Positions 1-29,400 of a stretch of DNA of 64,000 nt are shown one piece after another (position 1 is the stretch's first letter; each line of letters begins with the position of its first letter). Source of the stretch: Tubiluchus corallicola (taxonomy: Eukaryota > Priapulida > Priapulimorpha > Priapulimorphida > Tubiluchidae). Below the pieces are notes generated by a model that had not been told where the DNA came from, did no database searches, and saw only the letters and a list, made by a program, of their open reading frames with translations. The stretch is from the NCBI GenBank assembly GCA_030141605.1, contig JAQGDQ010000102.1, positions 372,961 through 436,960 on the forward strand. The letters run 5' to 3'. The translations under genes were made by a program, and so were the position numbers.

Positions 1-1472
1 GATTGTAATCTTAGCTTTTTTGTGTTTCTGCTTATTTTCTTTATCCAAATGTTTGTATATATTGTACTGATTCTTGTATATATGTCTACAGATGTTTATG
101 TTTGTGTACTTACATGTATTTATTTTTTTAATTTTAAGTCACTGAAACCACCAATCAAGGCTTTGGTGTAAATGAGCTTCGCTCAATCAAGTTATCCTGA
201 ATAAATATCTTTTCTTACCTTATTTTGAAAATATATCTATTATTATTTATTACATTAAATCACTATTTATTATAGACTATTTCTGTGTAGAATATTCTGC
301 CACCAGGATTAGTATGTAAATTAACCTTAATGATAAAAGTGTCTGCAGCAAATAACCACAGATATGCATATGCATGTCCCCTTTTTGTGCTCATATATAG
401 TCATCGCTGACTTATAAAAGTAAAATTATATCAATAGCCAAAACATTGCTACTAACTTACTAGTAATGTAGCATTTTAAAAATGTCTAATGTCTGTATCC
501 AACCGTCTTTGGCATGCATGATTTTTATATAAATGATGGGCTGATGTCTTATATAACTGTTAGTTTATATGAGTCAGCAAAAGCATGTACAGTGCTGCAG
601 CATAGACTCAGCATTAACACTTAAACAGTGCCCTTAAAAGTGCCTATAACAGTTCTAACACACGCCCCACGTCCAAAATCCTGATCCCTATTTATGGGTT
701 ACCAGCTGCTTTTGATGTTAAACTGATAGTTTTAAATGCACTGCATCACACTCCACACCATTATCGTAACGTTTTCAAAACGTCCGAAGTGCAGACGTCT
801 AAAAATTAGTGAGTAAAGTGTTAAAGTGTTTCTAGTTTATCTGTTAAATTCATATACAAATTGAATAAAAATTCTCGCCCTTATGGCATTGTTTTAAAAA
901 AGGGCTTACTTTTTGTATCCACCCTGTATATGCCATTTAAAAGTGTCTAAGGAGTAAATTCCAAACGTCTGTGTCTATAAATCTTAAACAAGGCTAAACC
1001 TTGTTTTCCTAATCATAGGTGAATAGTTGAATGGTTACCGTGTGTACTTGGAGATTGAAGTTAAGCAATACTCGGTCTGGTAGTGAATTAATGGACCTCC
1101 ACGTTCAGTAATCGTACAGGTGACTTATCGATCAAACTGAGTTGAACTGGCATGAGTGTTCAAGAAAATTATATATAAACATCCAATCTTAGCTGTCATT
1201 TTTCTTGTCAGGTCCCTTATTAGAGAAAACCTTAGCCTCAATTTTTAAATAATAAATAAACAAGAACAAATAATAATAATAAGCCTCATTAAAATAGACT
1301 GAACTGCAGCCGCCATTAATTACTGCTGACTGCCATTCTAGTAGGCTACCCAATACTCATCTGTACCAAGTGCAGAAAACGTCAGCACCACCTGTTGCCA
1401 GTTTTGCCGTTTGCCGCTTGCATGCGAATATACCTTTACGCCAAGCGATCAATTTACCATTTTACTTCGCAG
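1..1472. other. Intron of A1CF-type gene (5' part outside window)
   Basis: AT-rich non-coding DNA. The only distinct content is a SINE-like stretch near 1025-1115. No conserved reading frame. Confidence 0.7.
1025..1115 (+). repeat. SINE-like fragment with Pol III promoter features (copy 1)
   Basis: It carries a box A-like motif (tagttgaatgg) and then aagttaagcaatactcggtctggtagt, which resembles the internal control region of 5S rRNA (aagttaagcaacactgggcctggttagt). The same arrangement recurs at 8130-8230, so the two are probably copies of one SINE family. A tRNA or mixed origin is possible. Confidence 0.45.
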
Positions 1473-18177
<16,705 letters not shown>

Positions 18178-19007
18178 GAATTCCTTTTCAGACGTAAGAT
18201 TACTTTGTTCGTAATTTCTGCATGAAACTGTTTGTTAACGGTGTTTACACCATAGCATGAAAATGTTTGTATTTTTAGCAAGTACTAGTGAACTTTAAAA
18301 AATGCAGTAAGTATAAATTAAAAAAGAATTTTTAATAACTGTAGGGTTTCAGAATGTATCATGGCAGTAACAGTTTATTAATGCTGTTAAACGATAATTA
18401 TCGATACAGAAAATAGCCTATAGTATCATTACTACAACAAAAGATCATTATCGTATCAGTACCAAGACGTATGGCAGATGCATGTAAATCTGTGCTACAC
18501 CTAATTATGAAAAGGAATTGCTAAATTCCCACAACCCAGACAGAAATTAATTATGCAATAAAGTTAGTCTCTGATTCGAGACATAGTTATCACTCATGTC
18601 AAGTCGATTTTCTCGAAAAATGTATCAGTCTTTATCAAATTTAGAAATGCATCTTATCGTGTCGATCAACAACAGTACAATGTATTGTATTTTTGAACTG
18701 CACAACTCTATGAACTATCACCAGTTTTGTTCGTGCACCAACTGTTTGTGATGTACTATGTAGTTGAATAGTTTGGCTTTTTGGATATTTTTCTCTAGCT
18801 GATACTGCTACATTCTGAAATTCTCTTATCTGGTATTTTTTCTTAAGTTCATTTATTTATTTTTTGTATAGCATAAATATCTATATAATTATGAATATTT
18901 GGCAACATTAACATGTATTTATGTTGTAAAGGTTTAACAACATTAACAAGTATTTCTGTTGTAATTGTTTGGCAATATTAATGTGTATTTGTTTACTTAT
19001 TTTTCAG

Positions 19008-19078
19008 TTCATCCAGAATTGTATAATTTCTACAATGATACCCAGGAGCAAGTCTACCAGCAGCCACAATTTTCTTAG
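19008..19078 (+). CDS. A1CF: Candidate alternative terminal exon of the A1CF-type gene
   Basis: Strong acceptor (acttatttttcag) followed by an open phase 1 reading HPELYNFYNDTQEQVYQQPQ and a TAG at 19076-19078. Its entry phase equals that of the 17807 exon, so skipping the latter would give a short Tyr/Gln-rich C-terminus. It lies 830 bp beyond the first stop. Direct splicing from 17078 is the simplest model, but phase-1 GT sites inside the 17807 exon could also be used. Inferred from splice phase only. Confidence 0.5.
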
Positions 19079-19974
19079 AGTTCAGTTTTTATAATTTTCA
19101 ATTTGCGCAGTTTTTGTTTTTTCTTCAGTTTACAGTGAGCCACTACACTTTCCGTCGGCATTTATGCTGTTTAAACAACTGTGTCAGAGGAAACTGTGAG
19201 TTATTAATTGACTGTTTCCAAATTGTGATCCGTTTTTGTCCAAGGATTTATTGTCAAAGTTATTTTTGGCATTTTTTCGTTTAATTCAAATTATGTTTTA
19301 CCATTTTTACGTCATTCGTATGCCACGCGGGTTGTAGTATTTGGGTACGAGCCCGCGTAGATGCCTTATTGACCTCGTAACTGATATTGGTATCGGTGAG
19401 CATTTTTTCATGTGGAGCTTGTAAGATTGAAGGTAAGGTTGCAGTCAGTTCAAAGTCCCACTTTGCTGAGCATACTGTTGATTTCGACGTCTGGTTGATG
19501 ATAACGAGTCTGGTAAGCGCAGGGCTTGGCATCTGTTTTGTTGACATTGAGGGCTGTACTGTTTAGATGAAGTGGCTTTTTTATAAGGCTAATCAAACAG
19601 TTTGAGAACTTGTGCCGATTTAAGCATCATGTAGTAATATCGTCTTTTGCTCTACTTTTTTGCTTTGTACGAAAATAGCTCTAGTGTCACTGCCATGAAT
19701 ATGGAATTTTTAGGACTAAAATACTTTTTTGCACAATCAGAGATGTTCGTCAACTTGACATGTACTTGGGCTCATTTTTAGGAAGATAAAATGAGCATGA
19801 GTATAAGCTTTCATTTTCACAGAAGTGATTCGGAAAACTTTGAAATGAGCAAAAAATTCTACATTTGTAGTTCATAATTAAAAGTACAAGTAAAAACAAA
19901 AATTTTATGAAGTCTCCTAACCCTGTTCATTGTGTAACAGTAGCAGCTTGGTGTACATAATTCTATAAGATATT

Positions 19975-20280
19975 TTAGCCAAAAAATAGTACCTTTGAAA
20001 GATAATTTAGTAAAAGAAGTAACGCCTTTGTAAAATATTTTAGCCCAAAAAAGTAGTACCTTTGAAAGTATTTTAGCCAAAAAAATAGTGTCTTTGAAAG
20101 ATACTTTAACAAAAAAAGTAGTACCTTCGAAAGTATTTTTGCCAAAAAAGTTGTACCTTTAAAAGTTATTTTAGCCAAAAAAGTAGTACCTTTGAAAGAT
20201 ATTTTATCCGTAAAAATTAGTGCCTTTGAAAGATTTTTAGCTAAGTAACTAGTGCCTTTGAAAGATTTAAGTCGCTCTGG
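19975..20280. repeat. Tandem repeat, unit about 35-45 bp
   Basis: Seven or so diverged copies of tttgaaagatattttagccaaaaaagtagtacc. Confidence 0.9.
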
Positions 20281-20994
20281 TGCCAAATACTGATATAAAA
20301 ATATTTATCATTTATATAGATAGCCTTATGCATGTGCCTAATTAAAATTGAAACCAAAGACTAACCAATTATGGACATTTGTGATAAGTTTGAAAATTCC
20401 AATACCACTATATAAACGAGTTATAAAATTGTTAGTAATCGCATTTTAATGAGTTGCTTTTAAAATTCCCGAAAAATTCTTATCGTATTTTAACTATTTT
20501 TGCGTTGCGTAATTACCAATTAGATTTTAATGTATGCGTTTGACAATTTCATATTAATTATTACCTTTTATGCTCTGTGGTTGTGTTTAATTAGATATAC
20601 ATAATTATATATTAAGAATATTGTTCTGAGTCCGTGTATTGAAAGCACATTTTTAAATGTCCAGAGCTTTTCAGTAAAACCTTGTTATCGTCATGATGCT
20701 TCCATAATTTTTTTCCTTACTTTGGTGTCAATTTACTTATGAGCCAATATTATTTGCTTTAAGTACACATTAAAGTACCATGCAAAACAAGGCAAGTACA
20801 CATTTAACGCCAGCATGCAGTGAGACACTTGTAAGTGAAACAAAATTTCAAGACAAATTTTTAAGCTTTATTTATGAAAATTGTTTTCTTTTGCTTTAAA
20901 TTTTAGACTTAAAGTAATTTAAGCACTTCTTCCTGTTTGCGTATGCAGCTCCCTCGTGATGATACAATCCCTTGCTGGAAAGCTTTGAATATTT

Positions 20995-21000
20995 AATAAA
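20995..21000 (+). other. Candidate polyadenylation signal for the A1CF-type gene
   Basis: AATAAA in an AT-rich stretch 1.9 kb after the alternative terminal exon. Position is plausible for a long 3' UTR, but many A-rich hexamers occur here by chance. Confidence 0.25.
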
Positions 21001-24000
21001 GCTTTATCTATATTTAAGTGTATTAATAGTTGTTTTAATTAATTAGAGATTTAGAATGTGTTATTATAGTCAGATATGCCTACAGACTTAAACCTGTGAA
21101 CATATTTACACTTATTCTTTTGCCCACCTAAAGATTAGTTATCTCTGCTGATAGTATGACCTAATTTCAACTGTGAATATGATCATATGACAAGGTTAAT
21201 ATCCACTTGATAGATGCATTTCCTTGACTTTTTTGCTGTTTGAACATTTTCAGTTTTAAACGGTGATATATCATGTAAATTTATCAGTTCATCAACAGTA
21301 GTATGTTAGTGTTCATCACCGTTGTTGTAAGCTTTAATTTCCCGATGTGTTATCGTATAACTTTGATAACTTCACTTTCTTGTGACAGTATTACTTCAAC
21401 CCCTCTCTCTTAAATGTGTTGATTTTCGTTTTGCCACTTGACTCAAATTATTGCAGTAGAAAATCTGTCTCTTTTCAAGAAGCAGCTTTGGTATCAACAG
21501 CGTTGCTGTCAGGTGTTTAAAATAGCAATTTATCATTATTTTCTTATTTTTAGTGCCAAATTTTACTTCCACAGTTAATAATATGAAAGAGCTAAAACAT
21601 TAGCGGAAATTTCCTCAATTTTGACCAAACATTTTCACCTGTAATTTTTGATTTAGTAAAATTCTCTAAAGCGAATTCTCTAAACTTTCTGTGCTGTGAT
21701 GTGCTATAAACATTCCTTGTGTTCTTAATTTTTTAATGTTATTTGTGCGTACTTATACGCACTGAGGGTTATTCTGCCTGTAATACATTTATTCACCAAA
21801 AAATTAGTATGAATACTTATGTACAGTCGGAATACCAAAAAACCCCGTGCATACAGGTACACCGAAGTGTGATAAGCAATGATGTATTATATTTTTAACA
21901 ACATCTATTTTTGAAACAATAATACATATGTGCCGTCCTCGTATTTGTAAGTACTGAGCGAAAATATAGCTGTAGGAAACTAACTGGTTCAATGTGAAAT
22001 CATTTACCACAAAATTTCAGATGGTTCCTTAAATATCACAAAATTTTTAAGTCCTTAAATTTCAACTGTGGAATTTCTAGCTGGGAAAAATTGCCGCGTA
22101 TTATGGCGATGTGATTTAGATTTCAGAATAACATAATATAAGTTTAATGTTCTTGTTTAGCAAGTTCTTATTTTTGCAGAACGTTTTTATGGAGTCATAG
22201 TGTTCCTACTATTTTTGATACTCATTCAGAACTCTCTTATTTTTCACTTTGCTTAACGGTGTCTTGCCTCAGTATTTATAGATATCCAGTCTGAAAGGTG
22301 ACTGTAAAATACGAGAAACTTAAGCCGTATCAATGGGTCTGTAACTGTGCGCCGCAGTATAAATACAAACCGTGCGGCACTCGGCATGAAGATCATTGCG
22401 AGTTGTCGCACGTTAAACGTTCGACTCTCCTTGCAAATTTCTTCCTAATGAAAATCTTGAATTCGTCCGAGTTTTGAAATAATCGGAAATCTGGATCTCT
22501 AGTCAAAGATTTTCCAGAAGAAAATCCGCTAAAATCAAGGGAATTTACTCGTGTTTTCATTTGCGAATGGTTTAATCAGTGAAGAACGTTGATGCTGGCA
22601 TTAAAATGCATGATAGATTTGCTGAAATTTTTTTAAAAATTGTGAAGAAATTCCTAGAAATTCATATTGATTCGTAGTTAGTATTTCTGTGAATATCTAA
22701 TCCGTGTCGCTGGTATGTTTAAAAACTTTCTAAAGTTTCGTAGTGATTGTCCGTACTTCATGTTTTATTCCAAAATGGTTAGATTTTTTCCACATGGCCT
22801 TAGAGGCGAACTCACGTGCACACCATTGTAACATTCGCATGGCTTTGGCGAAATGCATTTATGTCCCACTGGTCACACTTACATGTTTTATAGGTAGACT
22901 CACTATAACAATATAAATGTTACGATGTCGTGCATGTGTGTATGACTTGCGAGACTTTGTGAATTCGTGGAGACATATTATTTGTAAAAATCGTTAGGGT
23001 GAACGCAGTATAAGAACTACAGAATTTGCTCGATGGGCTATTTCGAAGTTGATATATTGCTTAAGTTTTAGAATTCTAGTGATATTTTATTTTTGTTTCT
23101 ATGCTTGCGGTTATGTGCTATTTTAGTTCAGTTAGTTTTGTGGCATGTTTTGCAAACAAAGTTGGTTCAGTTTTTTGTCATATTTTATAGTTTAACATAT
23201 ACATAGTTTGTTTTACATAGTTTTTGTTGTAAGAGTTTGTTATTATTTTTAACATTTTTGGGCATTTGTATAGCTGCACATCAGCACATATGTTAAAAGA
23301 GTATCGTGGTGCCCTCTAGTTTGCAAAAAAATATCTTTACATGCATAAATTCTAGGCGCACTCATTACGTTACTTTTCCTAGGCATCTTACAGTTTTTAG
23401 CATGTCTACTATTTTATACACAGTATCTGATAAAAAGGTTTTTTATCGGAAACCGATATTATGTTTGTTAAAATTTGGATCTACATGTATATCCTTTTAT
23501 ATACATATTAATTATTATATTAAACCCACTGCATAGTTTTTCATAAAACAACATTTGGCATGATCTTGCAAACATTAATACTTAATTAACAAGTGCAAAT
23601 TAGTCTAAGTTTGTTTCTCGTGAATATGTAATTTAAGTTAATTTATTCAGATTAGTTCAACTTGCGCAAATGAAAATATTTTTAATAGCTGTTTTAATTA
23701 TGTTTGTTATAAAAAGTAGAATAATTTGCGAACGATTTTCGGTGTTTAATGCAGCCCACCATACCGTGAACGTTCCAGTGTTGTTATTGTGAAAAAGTTA
23801 TGCAGGTACATGGGTGACCGTTTTAAACGTGTTGCAAACCTTTTAGAGTTCGAATTGCTTCTTCACATCATAAGATACAATGTGCTATGGTCAGAATTCA
23901 AGGTGTAAACCTGTAAATGTTAGTTGTAATTTGACATGAACAATTAAAGTTGCATTCTGTTTTTAAAACATTAATGTTGCCTTTATGCATTTTTTATCAG

Positions 24001-24884
24001 TGCAAATCTTGATTTTGTTTTAGTATTAGTAGAAGTAGTATTAAATCTCCAGTAGTTATAATATAACTTTTGAGACAAATAGTTCTTCGACTGTAATTGC
24101 TACAAATTGCACATACATTAGATTGTCATCAACACCTAGGTGACTCCACTGGCAGGTTTTCTCACTATAATATGTAATCCAGCATCCTTGTTATAGGCGT
24201 GTTCCAATTAGCATGGTGATTAAATTTCAATGGATGATGTTTATAGTGTCTATCTAATTTTGATTTAACTTGTAACCTGCTGCCCGCCTCTCAATTAAGC
24301 ACGTTTTATCTATAACAAATGTGATCAGTCAACTCGCTGATACATCATACATAGGTATACAGAATCTGGGCAGAGATGATACATACAGTAATTCAGATTT
24401 TTGAATTAATTTTTACCATAATACATGCAAATGGTAGACAATTCTAAAATACAAGTATACGTAAGTTATATGTATGTGAAAATAAATTAAAACTCCCTGC
24501 TCAAATGATGAACAATGCTGACGTGAATTTAATTATATTCTGATTCTGTATCTTATACAGCCCATGTGCTTCTGATTTTTTACTATTATTCGCATGTGCA
24601 TTTAAAGATGCCCTGTATTTTCAATATTGTAAGCAGGACTAAAATAACATGGCTACTATATTTTCTCAGCAGACCACATCATTTGCGACGTGCCTTCTAT
24701 TCTTATCGGCTAATTTGTAGAACATGAAAATGAAAATCTACAGAAATGTTTACTTAAGTCGTTCTAGGTGGCAACACCTTACAGCAATATGTTACATGGT
24801 TGTCCAATTAGAAATAATTAGGATTGAACCAAAATAAGTATTATAATACTGACAACAATATTATAGTTTCATTTGGTTTCATAT

Positions 24885-24885
24885 G

Positions 24886-24922
<37 letters not shown>

Positions 24923-24951
24923 CTATGAATATATGTATATATATGAAACTA

Positions 24952-25001
<50 letters not shown>

Positions 25002-25035
25002 TGCGTATGTGCGTGAATGCGTGCGTGTGTGGCAG
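24885..25035. repeat. (TA)n and (TG)n/(CGTG)n microsatellites
   Basis: atatat run, then gtgtgt shifting into gtgcgtgcgt. The phrase atgaaactatg recurs between runs. Confidence 0.95.
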
Positions 25036-26249
25036 CGATAAAAAGAAGTACGACAGAAGTAAACTTTTAGTTGTATTTTAACTGTAATTTAGTTGTAATA
25101 TAATTGTTGCTGTTGTTGTGATTGTGATTGTTATTGTTGTTTGTGTTGTTGCTGTTGGTGGTGGTGGTGGTGGTGTCATTTTTGTTGTTCTGTCGTTGTT
25201 TCGTTGTTCCTTTGCTTTTTGCTGTACATAGTTGTTCCATGTAATGATATCTCAAGAACTACTTAAGTGCATGCACAACATAGTGTGCATTCTCCACCAA
25301 TGTCACCTCGTTCAAGTTAGTGTTAATGTTGTGTTGTGTTTAAAGCATTTCATAAATATGTCGTTAAATTACTCGTTTTCACGAGACTCATCTTGTGCAG
25401 ACACTGCATGCTTTTGCTTTGTTTCGTGTTACTACTATTATTAAATTGCTGTCACTGCAGTTAATGCTGTCACTATTGATAATTGTCGTTGCTATGTTGC
25501 TGTCCCTTGCTTTTGCAGTACCCCCTTTACCGAATAGCTGGCGCTCACAAAATTTTAGTGCAAGCTACAATACGTAAATCATTTTTTTGCAATTGATCAC
25601 TTCATAATGTTCGACGTGGGTTGAAATCTGAGCTTACTGGATTTCCTCTCTATTATAGCTGACCAGCCCTTTGATAATTTGGTGAATCTGTTGTGATAAT
25701 ACTGCTGTAAATATGTTTGAATTTTGTTGTTTACACTGTTGCTGACACAATATTGTTGCTGCTGTTACTACGTTTGACTTTTGTGGTTCTTTAATTGTTG
25801 TAATTCTGTTGACGCTGTTGCTAACACTGTCCTTGCTGTTGTCAGTGTCATTGTTATAACTCTTTATTTGTTAATCGTCATTAACAGTTTTGGTATAATT
25901 CCAATATATTTCAATGCGCTGCAAAATGTCTTTAATAGTTATATGGCATATTGTTACCAGTTGCAACAGTTCACTTCAGTGTACTAGTAGTGTACTGATA
26001 AAATTTATTTCTCTGAATCTGTATCATACCTGTAATTGCACTAGTGCTTCTAAAGAAAAATTGGTGTTTAGAACTGAGAAGACCATTTTTTGGTACTAGC
26101 AACGTCGTGAAAATTGACTGGAGCAGAAATCACGATTGAATAACACGTCACATTTATGCATTTTTTGCAAGATTTTGGTTACTGCCACTGCTGCTGTGCC
26201 AGTAAAACAGATAGGCTTTTTGAACAAAATTTAATTTTATAGTTTTACA

Positions 26250-26423
26250 ATGAACTTCCCAACTAGAAATATCACTTTATTTTTTTCAGTATTTTTACAT
26301 TTTCTAGTAGAGCTTGTTGTATGTTTTTCTGATAACGACTTGACAGTTGACATCCCAGCTGGAGCTAGGTCGTGTTTCTTTGAATTTGCTAAACCTGGGC
26401 AAGTTTTAGAAGTTGATTTTCAG
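26250..26423 (+). CDS. TMED5: TMED exon 1: signal peptide and start of GOLD domain
   Basis: ATG at 26250 opens a hydrophobic leader (FFSVFLHFLVELVVC) and then DLTVDIPAGARSCFFE, the first GOLD strand with its conserved Cys. Donor TTTCAG|gtattg, phase 0. Confidence 0.85.
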
Positions 26424-29400
26424 GTATTGTAACGTATTGCTCACTTACATATGACTGTATTTTTCATTTGTTCCAGCACAGTCGGTGGTTTCGACTGTGG
26501 CATTATTACCGAAAAAGCAAGAAGAAAAAACTGAAATTGTTTCAGGGTCGGTCGCTAGACCGATTATTAAATAACTGAAAAGTGTCATAGTACTTTTAGT
26601 ACATGCTGTGCAGCTCACTGGTCTGAGCACTGCCTTGTGCGAATACCAATACAGAAGTACAGCAGTTTCCTTTGTTTTTTGGTCAGGTTAGGCAAATGCA
26701 TAAAAGGTCCTGTATCACGTAAAATGTACTGTACCAGAATTCCTCCATTAAGATATTTCTTCCGTTACTATTTCTACTGGTACTGGTACCCCATACATTC
26801 ATGTTTGCTCGTCATAGCTGTGTACTGCCTCGTCATGTACTGCTGAACTGTGAACTGTTTTGGCAAATAATACTTTGCTGTAGACCACCTTACCATGTGT
26901 ACCAAATGGTGAGGTGGTGCGTAGCACTGTGGTACATGGTGAGGTAGTAGCAGTACAAGCCAAACGTGGTATGCGAGCTTTTCACAGAATATCCTCTTAC
27001 ACCAGCTAAAGTATGTAATTTCAATTCCCGCAGTCTCAAATTTTTTATTACGTGTTAAGGTAATAATAACTGTCGCAAGTAAACTTCCACTAGAGTGCTC
27101 CCCAGATTTTTTTGGGTAACTGTAACTCACACACTGTCGGTGCACATGTATTAAAAATAGCTTTCATGATGTTACACACTATAACCTATAACGTCGAGCT
27201 ATGTCTACTAAACGTGGAATCTTAACAACCTTCTATGAATCTTAGTGAGGCATGGTTTTGCAACTTGGCACTCACTTCACAGCGCCATCTGCAGCAGATT
27301 TTTACTTCACTTTTCCTCCGATAGGTAGCAGCAAGGACGCCAAACTTTCAAGCCCGAATTTTGGGCAACATGTTCTTAGTCGTTTTTCTGTCGTGTCAGG
27401 TTTCAAGTTGGTGAACTGCTTTATGGTCCAGCTGTCATGTCTGCCTGCATAAAATATTTTCTTACAAGTATTTTTTAAATTCATTTTGCTAATTATCTAT
27501 ACTGATGACTACGTTACGAAATGAGAGCGGTTAAGCTGCACCAAACGAGTGACCATAACCTTTGTTTTTTGTGATTTCCAGTTAATGATATCTTGCCTCT
27601 ACATTCCATTTGTTTGTTTCTGAGGTTATATTTATACATACCCAGGGCCAGACTATGACGTTTAGGGGCCCCTAGGCTAATGAAATTATGAGGACCCCCT
27701 CAAGTAGAACCACCTCTAAATTGCCCGCACGTGCCTTGAATATTTTTACTCATGATATACTTTAGACATTTACATAGCTTGCAGTAAAATCACTACAAAT
27801 TCTTTAAATAAATTAGAGTAGCTATCTTTTGTTTGTCAATAAAATGTTCTTTAAGAAATACCATTTTTGCTATTTATTGCAAGCCACATCAATCACATAT
27901 TTCATCACAACCTTGGTGAAAGAACAGATTTTTTTCCATTAGTGGAAAAACAGATTTTTTTACCAAACCAAGCCTGAGAGGCCCTAAGCTTCAGCCTATA
28001 CTAGCCTATAGAGCACTTTGGCTCTATATATGTATAATCTTTATTTGCACATGAATTCAGGAATTACATGACACTTGAAAATTAAATACACACTACAAAA
28101 ATATTTGCAATGTAGAAAACTGGGGTTTGCTTGTTTGATTTTCGTTACTCAAGATTGTTATCTAGGCGTTGTTTGCTGATCTCCGTGTTTGTCTATGTTT
28201 GTTTATTATGTTTCAGGTTATTGATGGAGGAGATCTGGATATCAGTTTTATAGTACAGTCTCCCCAGGGCCGCCCTCTAGTGACTGACATTAAAAAGCAG
28301 GACAATAATCACAGGTAAACAAAAAACTGAATGAAAGGAAAACGGGATGAATTTTCACATCCTACCCCATTTTGAAGTATAGTAAAAAGTATACATTTTA
28401 ACACCTATAATAGTGACAAAACATTTCCCATAAATAATAGGTTAATGGCAGACGAACTTAACTACTGGCGACAATCACAATTGAAAAATAATTTTTGACA
28501 GCACAAACATTCCACGAGTGCATTGTACATGTATGTTTGTCAAAGCGAAAGTTGAAGTGCAGTGCTACAGTAAAACATTCAGTGTGATATACAAAAACTT
28601 GACAAATTCTAAGTTTCAAATTCATGATATACAAAAACTCGACAAATTCTAAGTTTCAAATTCATGATATACAAAAACTCGACAAATTCTAAGTTTCAAG
28701 TTCACCACTGTGCTCACGCGGGAGCTGCCGAACATGTGCACTACATCACAACTGGACACCTCTGAACTGAGAGGTACAGTAACCTGTTTTGAGTGCAACA
28801 TGTTTCTGAAATACAGCCGCTATTGCCCATCTAACTAGCGAAAGACAAAATGCCCGTAACAGCGAAGAACTAGCCACACGAGCGGGAAATTACCATTTGG
28901 TGGTTAATTATTCTTTCACATAAGTCATTCGTCAAAACATAGTATGTTCCCTTCAACGTTTTATAGGTTGCATTGTTTTGAGTTATAGCTTAGGATTTGG
29001 TCAGGTTTTCCTTTGACTTTTTGCTATTGTGCATCTGAGTCTTAGATGCTTTCCCTTTTATTAATCTTAAACAACTGTTAAAATAGTCAGTCTTTGATAA
29101 TGTACTGTCTGGAAGTAATGTAAGCCTCAGCGAGCTTTAAATGTCAGCTCAAATAGTTTCGAAGTAAAAATTTTTGTTTAACGTAATAGTCACATTATTT
29201 TGTAATACTTTAGTTATTGTGTTTCGGGGAAAATTTTACTTTAAATTAATGTGTAATAGTGATCGTTAATCAAAAAATTCTATTTTGTATAGCAAATGAG
29301 CTTTTTGTGCAATCACAAGTAGCCGTTAGAGGTGAGCATAAAACGTTTGAGTTTGAACATTCGAATTGAATTCAAATGTTCAAATTTGATTCAAACGAGT

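Larger units (their letters stand above)
18178..26249. other. 3' UTR / intergenic region after the A1CF-type gene
   Basis: Apart from the alternative exon (19008-19078), it contains a 40-bp-scale repeat (19975-20280), TA and TG/CG dinucleotide runs (24885-25035) and a GTT run (25095-25225). A small GC-richer island with a TATA-like box lies at 22330-22440. No conserved frame. Confidence 0.6.

Noticed and set aside
18379-18714. Possible second copy of the 15294-15965 element
   Set aside because: Only loose similarity at the ends (tagagttgtgc, acgataattatcgata); not enough to define an element.
27643-28030. Possible further hAT element starting cagggccagacta
   Set aside because: No convincing inverted right end or target duplication could be placed.
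28586-28705. Three evenly spaced repeats checked as a CRISPR-like array
   Set aside because: Units are directly adjacent 40-bp tandem copies with no spacers, in a eukaryotic intron.
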